A stretch of DNA of 64,000 nucleotides from Brevibacterium sp. p3-SID960 (GTDB lineage Bacteria; Actinomycetota; Actinomycetes; Actinomycetales; Brevibacteriaceae). The stretch lies in NCBI RefSeq assembly GCF_025144725.1, contig NZ_JALXKS010000008.1, forward strand, positions 1 through 64,000. Reading direction: 5' to 3'. The notes under the pieces are model-generated. The model was not told the DNA's origin. It saw only the letters and a list, made by a program, of their open reading frames with translations, and made no database searches. The position numbers were made by a program, and so were the translations under genes. Positions 24,304 through 32,735 of this stretch are shown here, piece after piece (the stretch's first letter is position 1; each line of letters opens with the position of its first letter).

Positions 24304-25238
24304 ACGCAGAAGTCTCCCAGCTCGGCGCCCGTTCGGTCACCGCGCGCGCCTACGGCAAGATCAACGTCTTCCTCTCCGTCGGCCCGCAGCGCACAGACGG
24401 CTACCACGATCTGGTCAGTGTCTTCCAGTCACTCGACCTGGCCGAGACGATCACGCTGACCCCGGCGACCGAGACCGCGGTGACGCTCACCGGCCCCCGA
24501 GCGGACACGACCGTCCCGCTTGACAACCGCAACCTCGCCGTCCAGGCCGTCGCGGCACTGTCCGAGGCGACCCAGACGCACATCCCGGTCGCCATCACGA
24601 TCGACAAACAGGTTCCGGTCGCCGGCGGGATGGGCGGCGGGTCAGCCGACGCGGCCGCGGCGCTGGTCGCCTACGCCGAGCTCATCGGCTGCGATGACGC
24701 AGAGCTGCTCGCCAGGATCGCCGGCGAACTCGGCGCCGATGTGCCGTTTGCGCTCACCGGCGGCACCGCGATCGGCACCGGCCGCGGCGACGAACTCGTG
24801 CCCGTCGCCGGGTCCGGTACATTCCACTGGGTGCTCGCCACCTCGGTGGCGTCCCTGTCCACACCCGAGGTGTACCGCACCCTCGATGAGCTGCGCTGCG
24901 AGACTTCGACGGCGAGCGATGACACCCTGCGTGATCCCGATGACGTCGTGACCGCACTGACCGCAGGTGACCCGCACGCTCTGGCCGGAGTGCTGCACAA
25001 CGACATGACCGACGCGGCGATCGAGCTGCTGCCCGGCATCGCCGATGTCATGGAATCCGGGCGGCAGGCAGGAGCCCTCGCCGCGCTCGTCTCCGGCTCG
25101 GGACCGACGGTCGGGTTCCTCGTCGCCGACTCGACGCATGCCCTCGACCTCACCGTGCTGCTCGAAGCCACTCGCGGAGTCCGCGACGTGGTGCGCACCA
25201 CCGCACCGGCCGGTGGCGCCCGCCTGGTGAGCGGCTGA
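24300..25238 (+). CDS. ispE: 4-diphosphocytidyl-2-C-methyl-D-erythritol kinase
   Basis: GHMP kinase of the MEP isoprenoid pathway, 312 residues. N-terminal [26 protein letters not shown]-binding [20 protein letters not shown] near residue 103, and [12 protein letters not shown] near residue 262 are all present. Starts in the rsmA stop (ATGA), so the two are coupled, the usual actinobacterial rsmA-ispE order. Confidence 0.96.
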   Translation: MNAEVSQLGARSVTARAYGKINVFLSVGPQRTDGYHDLVSVFQSLDLAETITLTPATETAVTLTGPRADTTVPLDNRNLAVQAVAALSEATQTHIPVAITIDKQVPVAGGMGGGSADAAAALVAYAELIGCDDAELLARIAGELGADVPFALTGGTAIGTGRGDELVPVAGSGTFHWVLATSVASLSTPEVYRTLDELRCETSTASDDTLRDPDDVVTALTAGDPHALAGVLHNDMTDAAIELLPGIADVMESGRQAGALAALVSGSGPTVGFLVADSTHALDLTVLLEATRGVRDVVRTTAPAGGARLVSG

Positions 25239-25305
25239 GCACCTGCGCCTGAGCGCTCGCCCGCCTCGTGACCGGCAGCACCGCTGTACGCCTGCGGCTG
25301 AGAAT

Positions 25306-25319
25306 CAACCGTTCGGTTG
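25306..25319. promoter_or_regulatory. 14-bp palindrome, candidate TetR-type operator
   Basis: CAACCG TT CGGTTG, perfect. It lies about 105 bp upstream of the remnant gene at 25424. Such sites often control MFS drug exporters, and a piece of one remains just downstream. No regulator gene survives here. Confidence 0.45.
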
Positions 25320-25423
25320 CTGCCGGATTCGACCTCCCGCACGATCCCAAGCGTCGGCCATCCTGGTGGAATGGAATCGAACACTCCCGTACCCGCACCA
25401 GGAGCACCAGAGAGGGGATACCC

Positions 25424-25660
25424 ATGACTGCCCTGTTCAGGGCCGCAACCGCCTACCTCGTCCTCGGGCGCGCCTCCGGCCTGTATTACCGCGAGTTCAC
25501 CAAAGCCAACGACTTCCCCGCAGGGGAGTTCACCCAGCTCTCGGCCACCCACACCCACCTGCTGGCGGGCAGGCCGGTGATGCGCTTGCCGAGGCACGCC
25601 AGCCAGCCGGGGCACTATCAGCCAGCTGCGGGCCGAAGGATCGGCCAGTCAGTTCGGTGA
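25424..25660 (+). pseudogene. Truncated DUF2871 (YoaS-like) membrane protein gene
   Basis: The first 48 codons read like a normal DUF2871 protein: an N-terminal hydrophobic segment (AATAYLVLGRASGLYYREF), then TQLSATHTHLLA, where the histidine pair begins the next helix. After about 25567 the frame turns into arginine/proline-rich nonsense and stops at 25660. The remaining three helices expected for the family are missing. GAGGGGA precedes the ATG. I read this as the 5' stump of a gene cut by a deletion. Confidence 0.6.
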
Positions 25661-25826
25661 GCACGCCTCTGGTGTCGTCGACGCGCTCGCGACCGGATTC
25701 GCCGACGCAACTCGGTGGGCGGTGCTGACGGCGACGGTGTTCCTCGTCCTCGGCTTCATCGGCGCCGTGAACGTCCGTCAGGCTGCGGCGACACATGAAG
25801 ATGGGCAGCCGGCGCACGCATCCTGA
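25581..25826 (+). pseudogene. 3' remnant of an MFS (DHA2-type) transporter gene
   Basis: In a different frame from the DUF2871 stump, and bounded on the left by a stop, a stretch reads GTISQLRAEGSASQFGEHAS, then FADATRWAVLTATVFLVLGF and IGAVNVRQAA before a TGA. This is the last transmembrane helix and tail of a 14-helix drug/H+ antiporter. There is no start codon region or earlier helices. The deletion that fused it to the DUF2871 stump lies around 25567-25581. Confidence 0.5.
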
Positions 25827-25900
25827 CTGCGGCGAGGCCACCCGGCAGCACGGCGGCTGCTGCATCGACCGTGCCCCGAAAGCAAGAGCTGAGCGTTCGG

Positions 25901-27745
25901 TCAGCCCAGTTCTTCCGAAAGCTCCAGCCACCGGTCTTCGAGTTCGGACGATTGCGTTTCCAGCTCCCGCAGCTCACTCGTAAAGGACTGCAGCCCCTCG
26001 AAATCCGTCTGGTCGTGATCAGCGATGCGCTCATGCACCCGGCTGATCTGCTGACTGAGCTTGTCCATGCGCCGCTCGAGTGAGGCCAGCTCCTTCTCCG
26101 CTGCCCGCCGCTCGGCACCGGTGAGGCCGGTCGGCCCGTCGGCGCCATCCGCCCCGACCCCGTCGCCACCGCCTCCGTCGCCACCTCCGCCGTCGGCACC
26201 TGCATGCCCGCTTCCTCGGGAGCGGGCAGCCCCAGCCGGACCGGCCTGACGCTGCAGCTTGAGGTATTCATCGACCCCGCCGGGGACGTGGCGGAGCCGG
26301 CGGTCGATGATCGCGTACTGCTGGTCGGTCACGCGCTCAAGCAGGTACCGGTCGTGGGAGACGACGAGCAGGGTGCCCGGCCACGAGTCGAGCAGGTCCT
26401 CCATCGCGGCGAGCATGTCGACATCGAGGTCATTGGTCGGTTCGTCGAGGATCATGACATTCGGCTCATCGAGCAGCACGAGCAGCAGCTGCAGGCGCCG
26501 GCGCTGCCCACCGGAGAGATCCCCGACCCGGGCGGACAGGTGAGCATTCGAGAACCCGAGGCGTTCGAGCAGCTGCGCAGGTGTGAGCTCCTTGCCCTCA
26601 ACTTCGACCGAGCTCTTCTGCCTGCCGAGCACCTCGCGCACCCGCTCGCCTTCGATCTCAGCCAACTGGGAGAACTGCTGATCGAGCACGGCGAGCTTCA
26701 CCGTCTTCCCGCGCTTGATGCGGCCGGCGCTCGGCTCGACGCTGCCGGCGATGAGCCCGAGCAGCGTCGACTTGCCGGCCCCGTTGGCACCGAGGATCCC
26801 GGTCCGCTCACCGGGGCCGATCCGCCACGTGACACCGCGCAGGATCTCGCGTTCGCCGAAGGACACCGAGGCATCCTCGACATCGATGACGTCCTTGCCC
26901 AGCCGGGCGGTCGCTAAGTGGGTGAGTTCGATCGGGTTGCGCACCGGCGGCACATCGGCGATGAGCGCATTGGCCGCATCGATGCGGAACTTCGGCTTCG
27001 ACGTCCGGGCCGGTGCCCCGCGGCGCAGCCAGGCGAGCTCCTTGCGCATGAGATTCTGCCGCTTCGCCTCGGCCGCGGCAGCCTGCCGGTCGCGTTCGAC
27101 ACGTTGGAGGACGTAGGCGGCGTACCCGCCGTCGAACGGCTCGACGATCCCATCGTGGACCTCCCACGTCGTCGTGCACACCTCGTCGAGGAACCATCGG
27201 TCGTGGGTGATGACGAGCAGCGCCCCGGACCCAGCCGGCCAGCGCCGCTTGAGGTGCTCGGCCAGCCACGCGATCCCCTCGACATCGAGGTGGTTGGTCG
27301 GTTCGTCGAGAGCGAGGATGTCCCAGTCGCCCACCAGCAGCTTCGCCAGCGCCACCCGGCGGCGCTGCCCGCCGGAGAGCGCGTCGACCCTCGCCTGGAA
27401 GTCGATGTCGCCGGTCAGCCCGGCGAGCACATCGCGGATCTGCGGATCTGATGCCCATTCGTGTTCGGGCGCGTCGCCGACGATGGAGGTCTGCACCGTT
27501 GCCGAGACGTCGAGATCGTCGGTCTGGTCGAGGACTCCCAGGCGGGTGCCGCCGCGACGGGTCACCCGCCCGGCATCCGGAGTGATGGTGCCAGCGAGCA
27601 TGCCCATGAGGCTGGACTTTCCGTCGCCGTTGCGGCCGACGATGCCGATCCGGTCACCGGCGTCGATGCCGAGGGTGACGGAATCGAAGACTGTGCGGGT
27701 CGGATATTCGAGTGCGATCGCTTCCGCGCCGAGTAGATGTGCCAC
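25901..27745 (-). CDS. ABC-F family ATPase
   Basis: A 614-residue cytoplasmic protein with two ABC nucleotide-binding domains and no membrane part; ABC-F proteins act on the ribosome or in DNA/translation quality control. Domain 1: GIVGRNGDGKSSLMGML (near residue 37), ALSGGQRRRVALAKLL, LALDEPTNHLDVEG. Domain 2: GILGANGAGKSTLLGLI (near residue 330), DLSGGQRRRLQLL, MILDEPTNDLDVD. A Gly/Asp-rich linker (about residues 530-565) leads to a C-terminal coiled coil, as in Uup-like members. GTG start with TACCAT 6 bp upstream: leaderless. Its place after rsmA-ispE is common in actinobacteria. Confidence 0.92.
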   Translation of the reverse strand: MAHLLGAEAIALEYPTRTVFDSVTLGIDAGDRIGIVGRNGDGKSSLMGMLAGTITPDAGRVTRRGGTRLGVLDQTDDLDVSATVQTSIVGDAPEHEWASDPQIRDVLAGLTGDIDFQARVDALSGGQRRRVALAKLLVGDWDILALDEPTNHLDVEGIAWLAEHLKRRWPAGSGALLVITHDRWFLDEVCTTTWEVHDGIVEPFDGGYAAYVLQRVERDRQAAAAEAKRQNLMRKELAWLRRGAPARTSKPKFRIDAANALIADVPPVRNPIELTHLATARLGKDVIDVEDASVSFGEREILRGVTWRIGPGERTGILGANGAGKSTLLGLIAGSVEPSAGRIKRGKTVKLAVLDQQFSQLAEIEGERVREVLGRQKSSVEVEGKELTPAQLLERLGFSNAHLSARVGDLSGGQRRRLQLLLVLLDEPNVMILDEPTNDLDVDMLAAMEDLLDSWPGTLLVVSHDRYLLERVTDQQYAIIDRRLRHVPGGVDEYLKLQRQAGPAGAARSRGSGHAGADGGGGDGGGGDGVGADGADGPTGLTGAERRAAEKELASLERRMDKLSQQISRVHERIADHDQTDFEGLQSFTSELRELETQSSELEDRWLELSEELG

Positions 27746-27751
27746 GGCCCC

Positions 27752-27757
27752 ATGGTA
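27752..27757 (-). promoter_or_regulatory. -10 box of leaderless ABC-F gene
   Basis: TACCAT on the minus strand, 6 bp before the GTG start at 27745. Confidence 0.5.
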
Positions 27758-27780
27758 CGCGTGGCCCGGAGCACTGGAAT

Positions 27781-28314
27781 CTATGCCCCATTGCCGTTGC
27801 CGCTGAGTGCGGCCGCGCAGCGGGCGTTGCCGGCGTCGAGGGCATCGACAACCTCGATGCAGGCGGCGAGTGCCGCCCCGGACCGGGCGGCGAGCACCTC
27901 GGCGTAGGAGCGGGTGAGCAGCCGGTGATGCCGCTGCAACAGGGCGGCGGCCGCCTCAGTGGGCCGCAGTGCGGTGCGTCGCCGGTCGGATGCCTGCCGC
28001 TGCCGGTCGACGAAGCCGGCCGCAGCCAGACGCTCGGTGATCGACGTCAGCGTCGAAGCGGAGATGCCGAGCTCGCGGCAGATCTCCTGAGGCCGGGCCG
28101 GGCGCGCTTCAGCTGCGGACATCGAGATGAGCTGGAGGACGTGGAAGTCCGTCACGCTCAACCGCTCGCGGCGCAGGAACCGGGCGGTCGCCAAGCGCAG
28201 ACTGATGAGCTGACGCTGGTTGGCCCGCACGATCGACTCGATGGCCGAGAGTCTGCGCGTCGCCTCCCCAGACGGGGGAGAGGCCGCGCGCCGGGTACGG
28301 GGTGAAGCGGTCAT
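27781..28314 (-). CDS. MarR-family transcriptional regulator
   Basis: A 177-residue winged-helix regulator. The DNA-binding core is LSVTDFHVLQLISMS, RPQEICRELGISASTLTSIT and the wing AAGFVDRQRQASDRRRTALRPT. N-terminal residues 1-20 are Arg/Pro-rich. AAAGG lies 10 bp upstream of the ATG. It runs toward the ABC-F gene (35-bp gap) and diverges from the nucleoside transporter operon, which it might control (inference). A 14-bp direct repeat upstream is a candidate binding site. Confidence 0.88.
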   Translation of the reverse strand: MTASPRTRRAASPPSGEATRRLSAIESIVRANQRQLISLRLATARFLRRERLSVTDFHVLQLISMSAAEARPARPQEICRELGISASTLTSITERLAAAGFVDRQRQASDRRRTALRPTEAAAALLQRHHRLLTRSYAEVLAARSGAALAACIEVVDALDAGNARCAAALSGNGNGA

Positions 28315-28648
28315 CAGCAGGCCTTTCGAACAGGCAGCCGAAGCTGCACGACGGGGTGAGTGGAACTGGTCTTGTGGAACTGGTCTTGTCGCACACTAGC
28401 CTCACCGCGACGCCGCAGACAGGGCAGAACGCCCGTTATGGCAGGATTGCGCATCCGGTGTTCCAGGACTGACACACCCGAAGCGCCGACGCCGGACGTC
28501 GGCGCAGGTCACGGCTGGGCAACGTCTGCCCGACACCCGCTCTGAAAGCATGAAAGTGTGCAAAAATGACCCATGATAGGTGCAGACCGTTCTCACCAAA
28601 CGGCCAGGTTCACCTGTTTTCAGAACACACGAGACTGGGAGACATCCT
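28315..28648. other. Divergent spacer between MarR and BMP lipoprotein genes
   Basis: A 334-bp non-coding gap. It holds a perfect 14-bp direct repeat at 28361-28388, a minus-strand TAGTGT at 28393-28398 that could be the marR -10, and an A-rich patch at 28548-28566 (GAAAGTGTGCAAAAATG) near the expected promoter of the bmp operon. GGGAG lies 9 bp before the bmp GTG. No gene is visible. Confidence 0.5.
28361..28388. repeat. 14-bp direct repeat upstream of the MarR gene
   Basis: TGGAACTGGTCTTG twice in immediate succession, 47 bp upstream of the marR start. Position suits an operator for autoregulation; MarR sites are usually palindromic, so this is uncertain. Confidence 0.5.
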
Positions 28649-29743
28649 GTGAAGAAATCGATCATGGTTCCGGCCACCGCCTTCGCGGCAGCGTCTGCAC
28701 TGCTGCTGTCGGCCTGTGGTGAGGCTCCGGAGGAATCCTCCAACGGCGGGGGAGAGGCAAGCGACTTCAAGGCATGCATGGTCTCCGATTCCGGCGGCTG
28801 GGACGACAAGTCCTTCAACCAGTCCGGCCGCGAGGGCCTCGACAAGGCCAAGGAGGACTTCGGCATCGAAGAGGCCCTTGCCGAGTCCGCTGACGACTCC
28901 GATTTCGGCCCCAATGTCGACAATATGGTCCAGCAGGGCTGTGACCTGACCTTCGGCGTCGGCTTCCTCCTCGAAGACGCACTGCAGGAGGCCGCTGAGG
29001 CCAACTCTGATATGAACTTCGCGCTCATCGACTCCACCTTCTCCGATGGCGACGGCAACCCGGTCGAACTCGAGAACGCCAAGCCGCTGGTGTTCAACAC
29101 TGCTGAGGCCTCCTACCTCGCCGGCTACCTGGCTGCGGGCATGAGCGAATCGGGCAAGGTCGCCACCTTCGGCGGCATGCAGATCCCGTCGGTGTCGATC
29201 TTCATGGACGGCTTCGCTGACGGCGTCGACAAGTACAACGAGGACAAGGGCGAAGATGTCCAGCTCCTCGGCTGGGACAAGGAGAAGCAGGAGGGCTCGT
29301 TCTCTGGTGACTTCGAGAACCAGGGACAGGGACAGGCGCTGACCGAGCAGTTCATCTCGCAGGGCGCTGACATCATCATGCCGGTCGCCGGACCGGTCGG
29401 CCTCGGCGCCGCCTCGGCCGCATCGAAGTCTGATGGCACCAAGGTCATCTGGGTCGACTCCGACGGCTACGAGTCGGCTGCCGAGTACAAGGACATCATG
29501 CTCACCTCGGTGATGAAGGAGATCTCGACGGCCGTCTATGACACCGTCGAGGCAGCCAAGGACGGCAACTGGGACGCCAAGCCCTACGTTGGCACGCTGG
29601 AGAACGAGGGCGTCGGACTGGCCCCGTACCACGACTTCGAGGACCAGGTCGATGACGGCCTGAAGAAGGAAGTCGAAGATCTCAAGCAGCAGATCATCGA
29701 CGGCGAGATCACCGTCGAGTCGCCCTCGACCCCGCAGCAGTAA
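28649..29743 (+). CDS. BMP-family nucleoside-binding lipoprotein
   Basis: A 364-residue substrate-binding lipoprotein of an ABC importer, PnrA/BmpA-like; these bind purine and pyrimidine nucleosides outside the membrane. Signal peptide ends in LLLSACG with the lipid Cys at residue 24. The BMP fold shows DDKSFNQSGREGL near residue 52, DLTFGVGFLLEDAL, AGYLAAGMS and SDGTKVIWVDSDGY. GTG start with GGGAG upstream. First gene of a transporter operon; an inverted repeat separates it from the ATPase gene. Salvage genes downstream support nucleosides as substrate. Confidence 0.92.
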   Translation: MKKSIMVPATAFAAASALLLSACGEAPEESSNGGGEASDFKACMVSDSGGWDDKSFNQSGREGLDKAKEDFGIEEALAESADDSDFGPNVDNMVQQGCDLTFGVGFLLEDALQEAAEANSDMNFALIDSTFSDGDGNPVELENAKPLVFNTAEASYLAGYLAAGMSESGKVATFGGMQIPSVSIFMDGFADGVDKYNEDKGEDVQLLGWDKEKQEGSFSGDFENQGQGQALTEQFISQGADIIMPVAGPVGLGAASAASKSDGTKVIWVDSDGYESAAEYKDIMLTSVMKEISTAVYDTVEAAKDGNWDAKPYVGTLENEGVGLAPYHDFEDQVDDGLKKEVEDLKQQIIDGEITVESPSTPQQ

Positions 29744-29757
29744 GTTCCTTCCCACGC

Positions 29758-29824
29758 CCGAGGCGGTGCTCGCCTGACCGCGTGCGCGCGCCAGCGCACA
29801 CGCTTACGGTGAGCACCGCCTCGG
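29758..29824. repeat. REP-like inverted pair of the dispersed word between bmp and its ATPase
   Basis: Left arm CCGAGGCGGTGCTC (29758-29771) and right arm GAGCACCGCCTCGG (29811-29824) are perfect 14-bp complements. The 39-nt loop contains a smaller GTGCGC/GCGCAC hairpin. It starts 14 bp after the bmp stop and ends 23 bp before the ATPase GTG. The RNA would form a very stable stem. Confidence 0.88.
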
Positions 29825-29847
29825 CTGCGGAATAAAGGAGAGTCCAC

Positions 29848-31419
29848 GTGAAACTCGAGCTCCGCGGGATCACCAAGGTGTTCGGATCCCTCGTTGCCAA
29901 CGATGACATCAACCTCGTCATCGAACCCGGCGAGATCCACGCCCTGCTCGGTGAGAACGGGGCCGGCAAGTCGACGCTCATGAACGTCCTCTACGGCCTC
30001 TATGCCCCCGACGACGGGCAGATCCTCATCGACGGCACCGAACGCCGCTTCACCGGCCCCGGCGATGCGGTCGCCGCCGGCATCGGCATGGTGCATCAGC
30101 ACTTCATGCTCGTGCCCGTCTTCACCGTCGCCGAATCCGTTGCTCTGGGCTATGAGCCGACGAAGGGCCTCGGGCTGCTCGACCTCGGTCAGGCGCGCGA
30201 GAAGGTCCGCGAGATCTCCGCCCGCTTCGGCTTCGACATCGACCCCGATGCCGTCATCGAGGACCTGCCGGTCGGCGCCCAGCAGCGCGTTGAGATCATC
30301 AAGGCGCTCTCCCGCGATGCCGAGGTCCTCATCCTCGATGAGCCGACCGCGGTGCTGACCCCGCAGGAGACCGACGAGCTCATCGAGATCATGCGCCAGC
30401 TCAAGGCTGAGGGCACCTCGATCGTGTTCATCACCCACAAGCTGCGCGAAGTCCGGGCTGTTGCCGACCAGATCACCGTCATCCGCCGCGGGGCGGTCGT
30501 CGGCGAGGCGGAGCCGACGTCCTCGGAACAGGAACTCGCCAGCCTCATGGTCGGCCGCGACGTCAAGCTCGCCACCGAGAAGACCCCTGCCGACCCCGGT
30601 GAGGAGTCCTTCGTCGTCAAGGACCTGACCGTGCTGTCGAAGAACGGCACCGTGACCGTCGACAACATCTCCTTCTCCGTCGCCCGCGGTGAGATCTTCG
30701 TCATCGCAGGTGTGCAGGGCAACGGCCAGACCGAGGTCGCCGAGACGATCATCGGCCTCGACGAGCCGCACGCCGGCTCCATCACCCTCGAGGGTACGTC
30801 GCTGCTGGGCAAGTCAGTGAAGAAGCGCCTCGACGCCGGGATCGGGTTTGTGCCCGAGGACCGTTCCACCGACGGCGTCATCGCCGGCTTCTCCATCCGC
30901 GAGAACATGATCCTCGACCAGTACGACCGCGAACCCTACGCCAAGGGCCTGGCGCTGCGGCCTGCGGTCATCCGCGAGAAGGCCGCTGAGAAGGTCGAGG
31001 AGTTCGACATCCGGCTCACCTCGATCGACGACCCGATCTCGACCCTGTCCGGCGGCAACGCGCAGAAGGTCGTGCTCTCCCGTGAACTCGGCCGCAAGCT
31101 CAGCCTGCTCATCGCCAGCCAGCCGACCCGCGGCCTCGACGTCGGTTCGATCGAGTTCGTGCACAAGCGCATCATCGCCGAACGCGACGCCGGCACCCCC
31201 TGCATCATCGTCTCCACCGAGCTCGATGAAGCCCTCAACCTCGCCGACCGGATCGCGGTCATGTACCGCGGCACGATCATCGGCATCGTCCCCGGTGACA
31301 CCCCGCGCGACGTGCTCGGCCTCATGATGGCGGGCGTGCCTGCCGACGAAGCCCTGGCCCGCTACCGCGACGGCTCAGGTGCCACCGCCGTGTCTGCAGC
31401 AGCGAAGGAGGAGCTCTGA
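29848..31419 (+). CDS. Nucleoside ABC transporter ATP-binding protein (two NBDs)
   Basis: A 523-residue duplicated ABC ATPase energising the nucleoside importer, like NupA/YufO and RbsA. NBD1: LLGENGAGKSTLMNVLYG (near residue 33), a signature region GAQQRVEIIKAL, ILDEPTAVLTPQE. NBD2: the Walker A is the diverged IAGVQGNGQTEV, with TLSGGNAQKVVLSREL and LIASQPTRGLDVGS. A degenerate second site is normal for this subfamily. GTG start with AAAGGAG 7 bp upstream. Its stop overlaps the permease start by 1 nt. Confidence 0.94.
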   Translation: MKLELRGITKVFGSLVANDDINLVIEPGEIHALLGENGAGKSTLMNVLYGLYAPDDGQILIDGTERRFTGPGDAVAAGIGMVHQHFMLVPVFTVAESVALGYEPTKGLGLLDLGQAREKVREISARFGFDIDPDAVIEDLPVGAQQRVEIIKALSRDAEVLILDEPTAVLTPQETDELIEIMRQLKAEGTSIVFITHKLREVRAVADQITVIRRGAVVGEAEPTSSEQELASLMVGRDVKLATEKTPADPGEESFVVKDLTVLSKNGTVTVDNISFSVARGEIFVIAGVQGNGQTEVAETIIGLDEPHAGSITLEGTSLLGKSVKKRLDAGIGFVPEDRSTDGVIAGFSIRENMILDQYDREPYAKGLALRPAVIREKAAEKVEEFDIRLTSIDDPISTLSGGNAQKVVLSRELGRKLSLLIASQPTRGLDVGSIEFVHKRIIAERDAGTPCIIVSTELDEALNLADRIAVMYRGTIIGIVPGDTPRDVLGLMMAGVPADEALARYRDGSGATAVSAAAKEEL

Positions 31420-32735
31420 TGACGGACCAGCCCACTGCGGCAGCCACCGGCACGGACACCGCCACCGGCCCCAGCGGCCCGAAGAGCCCCGCAACCCCCG
31501 ACGGCCCCGGCTCCGGCGGTTCGTCAGGCGGCTCCGGCAACGGCGGTTCGACCGCGGCCGGCGGCCCGGATTCGACCCAGGGCACGATCATCCGCCGCAT
31601 TCTGTCGTCCTCGACGATGGTCTCGGTGCTCTCGGTCGTCATCGCTCTCATCCTCGGCGGCGTCCTCATCGCCGCAGCCAACCGCGAGGTGCAGGCCACC
31701 CTCGGCTACTTCTTCGCCCGCCCGACCGACTTCTTCGTCACGGTCTTCCGCACCGTCAGCGAGGCCTACCTGGCGCTCTTCCGCGGCGCGTTCATCGACT
31801 GGCAGGCCTCCAGCTTCGTGCGCGCGGTCCGCCCGCTGACCGAGACGATGGTCAACGCCACCCCGCTCATCCTCGCCGGCCTCGGCATCGCCCTGGCCTT
31901 CCGGTCCGGTCTGTTCAACATCGGTGCCCAGGGCCAGCTCATCCTCGGCGCGATCCTCGGCGGCTACTTCGGCTACGCGATCGGCCTGCCGCCGGTCATC
32001 CACTTCCTCTTCGCTCTCCTCATGGGGGCCGTCGCCGGTGCCTGCTGGGGCGGTATCGCCGGCTTCCTCAAGGCCCGCACCGGCGCCAACGAGGTCATCG
32101 TCACGATCATGCTCAACATGATCGCCGGCTACCTGCTGGCCTATCTGCTCAAACAGAGCTGGTTCAAGCAGACCACCTCGGCCAACCCGGCCACCCGCAA
32201 CATCGACGAGTCCGCCTTCCTCCCGCAACTGCTGCCGGACCCCTTCCGCCTGCACTTCGGCTTCATCGTGGCGCTGCTGGCCGTACTGTTCGTCTGGTGG
32301 CTGCTGGAGCGCTCCACCCTCGGCTTCGAATTCCGCGCCGTCGGCGAGAACCCGAACGCCGCCCGCACCGCCGGCATCTCCGTCGGCCGGGTCACCCTGC
32401 TCGTCATGGTCACCGCCGGCGCCCTGTCAGGACTTGCCGGAGCCTCGCTCATCCTCGGCACCGAGGCCAAGCTCACCGGCGGCATCGCCGGCACGCTCGG
32501 CTTCGACGCCATCACCGTCGCACTGCTCGGCCGGTCCCGGCCGCTGGGCACCCTGCTCGCCGGTCTGCTGTTCGGCGCCTTCCGCGCCGGCGGCTACCTC
32601 ATGCAGTCCCAAACCGGCACCCCGATCGACATCGTCCTCGTCGTCCAGTCGGTCATCGTGCTGCTCATCGCCGCACCTCCGCTGGTGCGCACGATCTTCC
32701 GCCTGCCGGCACCCCTTGCAAAGGAGACGCGATGA
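31419..32735 (+). CDS. Nucleoside ABC transporter permease 1
   Basis: A 438-residue membrane subunit of the BPD_transp_2 (RbsC/NupB-type) family. The first about 55 residues are a Gly/Ser/Pro-rich cytoplasmic tail, then TM1 (VLSVVIALILGGVLIAAA). Family motifs include ATPLILAGLGIALAFRSGLF, NIGAQGQLILGA and GARTGANEVIVTIML-like sequence. It overlaps both neighbours, so subunits are made in a coupled way. Confidence 0.92.
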   Translation: MTDQPTAAATGTDTATGPSGPKSPATPDGPGSGGSSGGSGNGGSTAAGGPDSTQGTIIRRILSSSTMVSVLSVVIALILGGVLIAAANREVQATLGYFFARPTDFFVTVFRTVSEAYLALFRGAFIDWQASSFVRAVRPLTETMVNATPLILAGLGIALAFRSGLFNIGAQGQLILGAILGGYFGYAIGLPPVIHFLFALLMGAVAGACWGGIAGFLKARTGANEVIVTIMLNMIAGYLLAYLLKQSWFKQTTSANPATRNIDESAFLPQLLPDPFRLHFGFIVALLAVLFVWWLLERSTLGFEFRAVGENPNAARTAGISVGRVTLLVMVTAGALSGLAGASLILGTEAKLTGGIAGTLGFDAITVALLGRSRPLGTLLAGLLFGAFRAGGYLMQSQTGTPIDIVLVVQSVIVLLIAAPPLVRTIFRLPAPLAKETR

